Notes under the pieces: model-generated
What the model was told of the DNA's origin: nothing
The model's database searches: none
The model's input: the letters and a program-made list of their open reading frames with translations, nothing else
DNA from: Anisakis pegreffii
Taxonomy: Eukaryota; Nematoda; Chromadorea; Rhabditida; Anisakidae
Assembly: GCA_035041965.1 (NCBI GenBank)
Contig: JAPYMA010003003.1
Location: forward strand, 186,001 to 250,000
Reading direction: 5' to 3'
DNA length: 64,000 bases
Shown here: positions 59,806 through 64,000 of the stretch, one piece after another
Position numbering within the stretch: position 1 is the first letter of the stretch
How the letters are laid out: every line of letters starts with the position of its first letter
Position numbers and translations under genes: made by a program

Positions 59806-61286
59806 TTACGGTGATAAATGTGGTCGATGCGCCGGCCTTACTATCAGTTTACCACTCTGCAATTCATTCACCAGTACTGAATTTCAGTGTGCTGCAGAGA
59901 TGGAAAAAATCAAGGACAGGCAAAATCGGGGATGAAATTTTGCAGTCGGAGACCCGAAAATGCGGTTCGCCCAAAAATTGTCGAGGACGGGGTCCCCGAA
60001 ATTCTCCGATCCCCACATCACACTACTGAATTCACACTCTATATAGATTTGCATACGTACAATAAAAACTGTGACAAAGTATTATAAAAGAAGTGAAAAA
60101 AAGCTGATGAAAAAGTTATGGAAACAAACTCACGTCGTCACAACTGAGACTAAAATCAGCCAAAACCGTTCGACATCTTGAAGCAATTCTGAAACTCATG
60201 TATTTTCATGAACACTTACTGAGAAAATAAGTGCGAGATCGATATATACGTGTAGATGAATGCATTAACCGCTGGATTTGAGATTCAAAAAAACAATACC
60301 CACATGCTCGGTGCAACGACACGATTATGTATACCAACATAAACGAATAAAATCAGTAATGATGGAACTGATGCTGAGAACATGATGTGCTTTTGTAGTG
60401 ATTCCAATAATGTCACCTGTGAAAATACATGAAGTTTCATCAAGAGCTGCATTTTTAACGTATGAGTTAAACAGCAAAAGATGAACGAATAGAGTCAATC
60501 AAAAATGACTGAAGAAAAGAATCAATGATGAGAACGACGAATAAGAATAGAATTAGTGTTAAAATGACAAACATAAACAAATATTTACATAGCTAGTAGT
60601 GGTTATTCAGAGGTTAACCAAAGATGACTCTCTCGCTACTGTTGAACGAATCTTTCAGTGAATGCATCAATCAAAACTAATGATTGACTGCATCAATGTT
60701 TTCTTTCACTTTGAGACTTGCTTAGAAGATAAAGAATAAAAAACTTACAGATCTTATCGTAGGATCCATCAACCAAAAGTATGCACTCCATAATGTACAA
60801 CCAAACGCAATTAATAACACCACTATAATTGAAGTTGCTTAAATGAAATAATGTCTATCAGTCAAAATTCAAAAATACAGCAATTTTCTCACAGCATGCT
60901 CGTAGTTATATCATCTCGACTTCTAAGCTTTATTCCAGACAGATGATATGACAGCCGGGAGGGAGAGTTGTGATTAAATGAGAATTCAAACGGAAAATGG
61001 ATGCAGTACAGCACCCAAAATAAGCCAACGTACATCGCCATCTTGCTGCCGACGGATGCATACTCTGGATAACCTCGGTGAGACGTCCTTCGAAATATCG
61101 TAGGTCTGAACAGTCATATTGAAAAATCCGCTGTTTCGAACTGAATTTGGAATGAAGCAGCGTAATGATTCTATCAGTCAAAACTGACAGCGTTCCCCAA
61201 ACAGAGTTATAAAAAATTATGTGAACAAGCATAAAGAAATGGCAAATTACTCACTCACCTTCATATGCTGATGATGTTTCATCCAT
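59806..61286 (-). CDS. CNEP1R1: CNEP1R1 (TMEM188/NEPR-1), nuclear envelope phosphatase regulatory subunit
   Basis: Six exons join in phase to 135 residues (human 125): 61259-61286 (MDETSSAYE), 61034-61105, 60749-60837, 60304-60416, 60134-60188 and 59806-59856. DLRYFEGRLTEVIQSMHP matches human DLKAFERRLTEYIHCLQP. It is followed by RWRS, a first membrane helix (IIVVLLIAFGCTLWSAYFWL), DPTIRS, a second helix, IHNRVVAPSIIASRCRTVLA, DFSLSCDD and SGKLIVRP. By family knowledge, it binds the phosphatase CTDNEP1/CNEP-1 at the nuclear envelope and ER to dephosphorylate lipin and limit membrane synthesis. The short first exon is fixed by phase. One intron ends in AAG. An AATAAA overlaps the last base of the stop codon and another is at about 59752-59757. 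Confidence 0.94.
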
Positions 61287-61469
61287 TTCAATAGTACGCA
61301 CATACAATTAACCGCTACTAAATGAAAACTCTCTAATATCCTCGGATACAATTTCGAATAAGTCTACGTGTATGCGGATGATTATTATAAGCGAATTAAA
61401 CGACTGTTAAACTTTCTTACGGACGAGACGCAACGCAAATGATGTAGTTTAGCCGGTCATCTGAGGACG

Positions 61470-61900
61470 GCTCTACGACAATTCGCTCCACGACAAGTCC
61501 CACCCCGACAATTAGCACCTCACAAGTCTATGATACCGCGTAAACCTTAACACTAAATGGTTGGGTGCTATTTGTCGGGGTGAGACTTGTCGCGTGTTGG
61601 TCACCGACCAGCACACCTGATTCGCTCCTTTAGAAAAGATGGTTCGTTCATGGTGCGCCATGCAGTGGATGTGATGCTGGTGCATACCATAGCATCACGT
61701 TACTATAACAGATTAAGAGAAATATTTACAGGAAATTTGTTAGATAGGATTTGGAGGGTCTACGGATGACCGAGAAATAGGTCGGCGACAAGTCTAAACT
61801 CCAACAAAAATGATAAGGCATGCGCATGTTACTCAATGATGCAAATTGTCGGAGTTGCACCTTGTCGCGGACGAAATTGTCATTGACCCGGATAATGAGT
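61470..61900. repeat. Palindromic GACAAGT/GACAATT repeat cluster (possible mobile element)
   Basis: CGACAAGTCCCACCCCGACA at about 61492-61511 is answered in reverse complement by TGTCGGGGTGAGACTTGTCG at about 61576-61595. A second, weaker pair is GGCGACAAGTCTAAACTCCA (about 61784) with GTCGGAGTTGCACCTTGTCG (about 61849-61870). The enclosed + frames (for example YYNRLREIFTGNLLDRIW) are of unknown meaning. It resembles a composite fold-back transposon relic. Confidence 0.6.
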
Positions 61901-62212
61901 TTTCGGTCCTTGCCGGTGGAAGTAGGGTTGTGGTGATTTTTGCCGTCATTTCTTCTTCCATTTCTTATCCGACTTCTTTTTCGATAATTGTGGAGGTGGC
62001 TTCACTGAGAAAATATTTTTCGCGGTAGATCAGGAATTAGAACTCAAAATCTGTGGTATGGGTAAATTTGAGCGAGAGCACAACTCCGATCTTGAGAATA
62101 AGTAGAAAGCATACTTACCATGTTTATTAATGGTTGTAGCAGGTGAAAGCTGCTAAGAAATTTCAACGCAATTAGAAGAGTAATTTTTTCAGTTTTGAAC
62201 GACGACGACGAA

Positions 62213-64000
62213 ATGCAGTGTGATGTGCGTTGGCTAAAGGATTATCCGAATCGTTTCATATACCTTACGCCAGATTGTTTTAATTTATGTCAAGTGGATG
62301 ATGATTTCAAAACGAAAGTTCTGGCTGATTTTCCAGTTTGTGTCAATCAACGCATGGAACAGGTTCTTACACTTTGTTTTGCATGTATTCTTTTACACCA
62401 TTTATGAGGCGTTTACGTTTATTAGTATTATTTATGAAAGTTGTAGGATCGATTACGTTGCTTCAGTCTAAGTCCAGTATCGGATGGTTTATTAGCGTTG
62501 GGTTATGCGTATGGTCGAGTGCTTGTTACTGAAGTGGCGATTGATCCAGATATAAGGTTTCGCTTACGATAATAACACTAATGATATTCGTGTCATTAGC
62601 AGTATCATTATTCTTATTACCTTTATTATCAGGTGATGTTCTCGGTTGAAAGCAATACACCTGACTGATTCTATTTCAGAACCCTGAAGAATGCATCCGA
62701 ATTAACAAGTGAAGTAACGAAGCCAGTAATATTTCTTGATTTCAATCCGGTTTCTCAATTTCATCTAGCTGCATGCTTCGAAGCGTAATCGTTAATGTTA
62801 TTGTTATCGTTCCCTCATAACTTAGACTGCTCTAACTTATCATTTCTTGTTTCAGTGCTCGTGCTGCAGATTTTACCGTTTGTGTGTTCGACGTGAAGCG
62901 ACCGACACTGAATATGTTTCATCTGAATAGTCCTGAACGTGTTAAATCAACAACATGGTTTGCGTAAGTTGTTTTCATATCTTGTGCTAATGCAGTGATG
63001 TTAATGATGGTAACAGTAGTATTGATGATTATGAAAAGAGCAGTGGTATTACTACTACACACAATAATGGTAATAGTAGTGGTGATAATAAGTGATGACA
63101 AGCGAACTAAATTTCAGTTTAGTCGGTATCTGAATCGACTTTTCAAAATTCAGAAATTCGGTATTCCTACTGACTTCCAAAATTTTCGGTTGGAATCCGA
63201 TCGAATCCATTTTTTGAGATTCTAGAATTTGGTTTGAGATCTGAATTCTTTGATCGGATTTGGAAATGCCTTGTTCGGAATGTGACATTATTTCGTCGAA
63301 CCGAACTTCGATCGGCTCCCATCCCTAGTAATGACACTGTTGGTAGTGGTATTGACTGTTGACAAATATGACCAAAGCGTCATCACTGAAAGATAAATTT
63401 TCAAGTTGAACTGAAAGGACGATGCAGTAATTTATGCTGAAAAGTTTTTATGATTATGTAACAGTTTATTGGCTGTTTTGTAATCTAATGAAATTTGTAA
63501 CTGTTTGCAGTGATGACCCAAGTTTGATAGGAATCGGTGGACGTCGCACTCTGAAATTGTACGATATTCGTGAGGGCACTCGTCCACTATTCAATACGTC
63601 AATAGCGAGCCAAATTCGAGCAATCAAGTCCGATAATATAAGACATCAACGATTCGCGTGTTTATTTGATGACTACGTCAATGTGTATGACCGAAGAAAT
63701 TTGTCATCGGTTCTCTATAAAATAACACTATCGAAATTTGTTAGTGTTTCGTGTAGCTTTCATCAACTTTTGTTTTGGTTTGGTTCGATTCTTTCAAGCA
63801 CTGTTTCACTATGTTGTTGTTCTCTTTTTTTGTTCCTTTGTGTTGTTCCTCAGAAAATTTCATTTTTTAAATTTTTTATTTGAATTGTTACAGCCGAAAG
63901 GCGATACAACAGAGGCGAAATTATGCTGGAATCCAGATCATCCGTTTTCGTTGACTGTGCTGGATCGTGGTTCGCGAACGATCACGGAATTATTGGTCTC
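62213..64000 (+). CDS. MIOS: MIOS (GATOR2 subunit), 5' part, truncated by the window
   Basis: Exons: 62213-62362, 62447-62556, 62680-62784, 62856-62963, 63511-63739 and 63894 onward (open at 64000). All joins keep phase. The visible part is the N-terminal WD40 propeller: MQCDVRWLKDYPNRFIYL, GLLALGYAYGRVLV, FLDFNPVSQFHLAACFEA, ADFTVCVFDVKRP, GGRRTLKLYDIREGTRPLF, CLFDDYVNVYDRRN, and LCWNPDHPFSLTVLDRGSRT. These align in order with human MIOS blades (LLAVGQANGRVVL; HRNLAIFDLRNTSQKMF; VASFYEGQVAIWDLRKF). MIOS sits with WDR24, WDR59, SEH1L and SEC13 in GATOR2, which relays amino-acid sufficiency to TORC1 at lysosomes. The initiating ATG is the first in an exon after TTTTTTCAG; a further upstream exon is possible. 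Confidence 0.9.
63110..63330. repeat. Possible MITE remnant in a MIOS intron
   Basis: TTCGG and GATCGGATT-type words recur across this intron segment and it ends with CGGCTCCCATCCCTAG, a terminus style seen in short inverted-repeat elements. The matching left end was not identified. Confidence 0.25.

Overview
This is nuclear DNA of a metazoan, most likely a nematode. It is AT-rich and intron-dense, with metazoan-only gene families, tight head-to-tail genes and short introns. The LIN-10, Csk, GalNAc-transferase and biogenic-amine-receptor genes are all nematode-like. I cannot name the species; a parasitic clade III type worm is only a guess. All gene models were built by hand from reading frames, splice signals and remembered family motifs. 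Exon coordinates are given where reading phase agrees across the junction.

Layout, left to right. (1) 159-2884 (+): HEXIM, the 7SK/P-TEFb inhibitor, five exons. (2) 2.9-10.6 kb: mostly non-coding, with a hAT-type MITE at 7548-8319, AAT microsatellites and a few unassigned exon-like frames. (3) about 10.7 or 12.0 to 15.4 kb (+): a divergent polypeptide GalNAc-transferase whose third intron is almost filled by a second copy of the MITE. (4) 17810-21923 (-): HBS1-like ribosome-rescue GTPase, 14 exons. (5) 22826-27099 (-): catalytically dead myotubularin of the MTMR10/12 type. (6) 28345 to about 31.6 kb (-): C-terminal Src kinase. (7) 31.9-33.5 kb: minisatellite and fold-back repeats. (8) 33543-33894 (+): a predicted 80-residue membrane microprotein resembling UQCC6/Brawnin, followed after 49 bp by (9) ALKBH1 (about 33944-35635, +). 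(10) 36495-46331 (-): LIN-10/Mint (APBA) adaptor, about 21 exons. (11) 48747-58139 (-): SLC66A2 (PQLC1) PQ-loop protein, six exons. Its 6.5-kb second intron holds, on the opposite strand, (12) a complete aminergic-type GPCR gene (53881-57236, +). (13) 58.4-59.2 kb: unassigned membrane-protein-like frames. (14) 59806-61286 (-): CNEP1R1, regulatory subunit of the nuclear-envelope lipin phosphatase. (15) 61.47-61.9 kb: palindromic GACAAGT/GACAATT repeats. (16) 62213-64000 (+): 5' part of MIOS, a GATOR2 subunit, running off the window.

The genes do not form one pathway. Several are conserved regulatory partners: transcription elongation (HEXIM), no-go decay (HBS1), TORC1 nutrient sensing (MIOS), lipin control (CNEP1R1), lysosomal or Golgi PQ-loop transport (SLC66A2), Src inhibition (Csk) and polarised receptor sorting (LIN-10).

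A recurring local feature is use of AAG, not only CAG or TAG, at 3' splice sites. I count 11 such junctions supported by reading phase. No tRNA, rRNA, CRISPR array or prokaryotic operon signal was seen.
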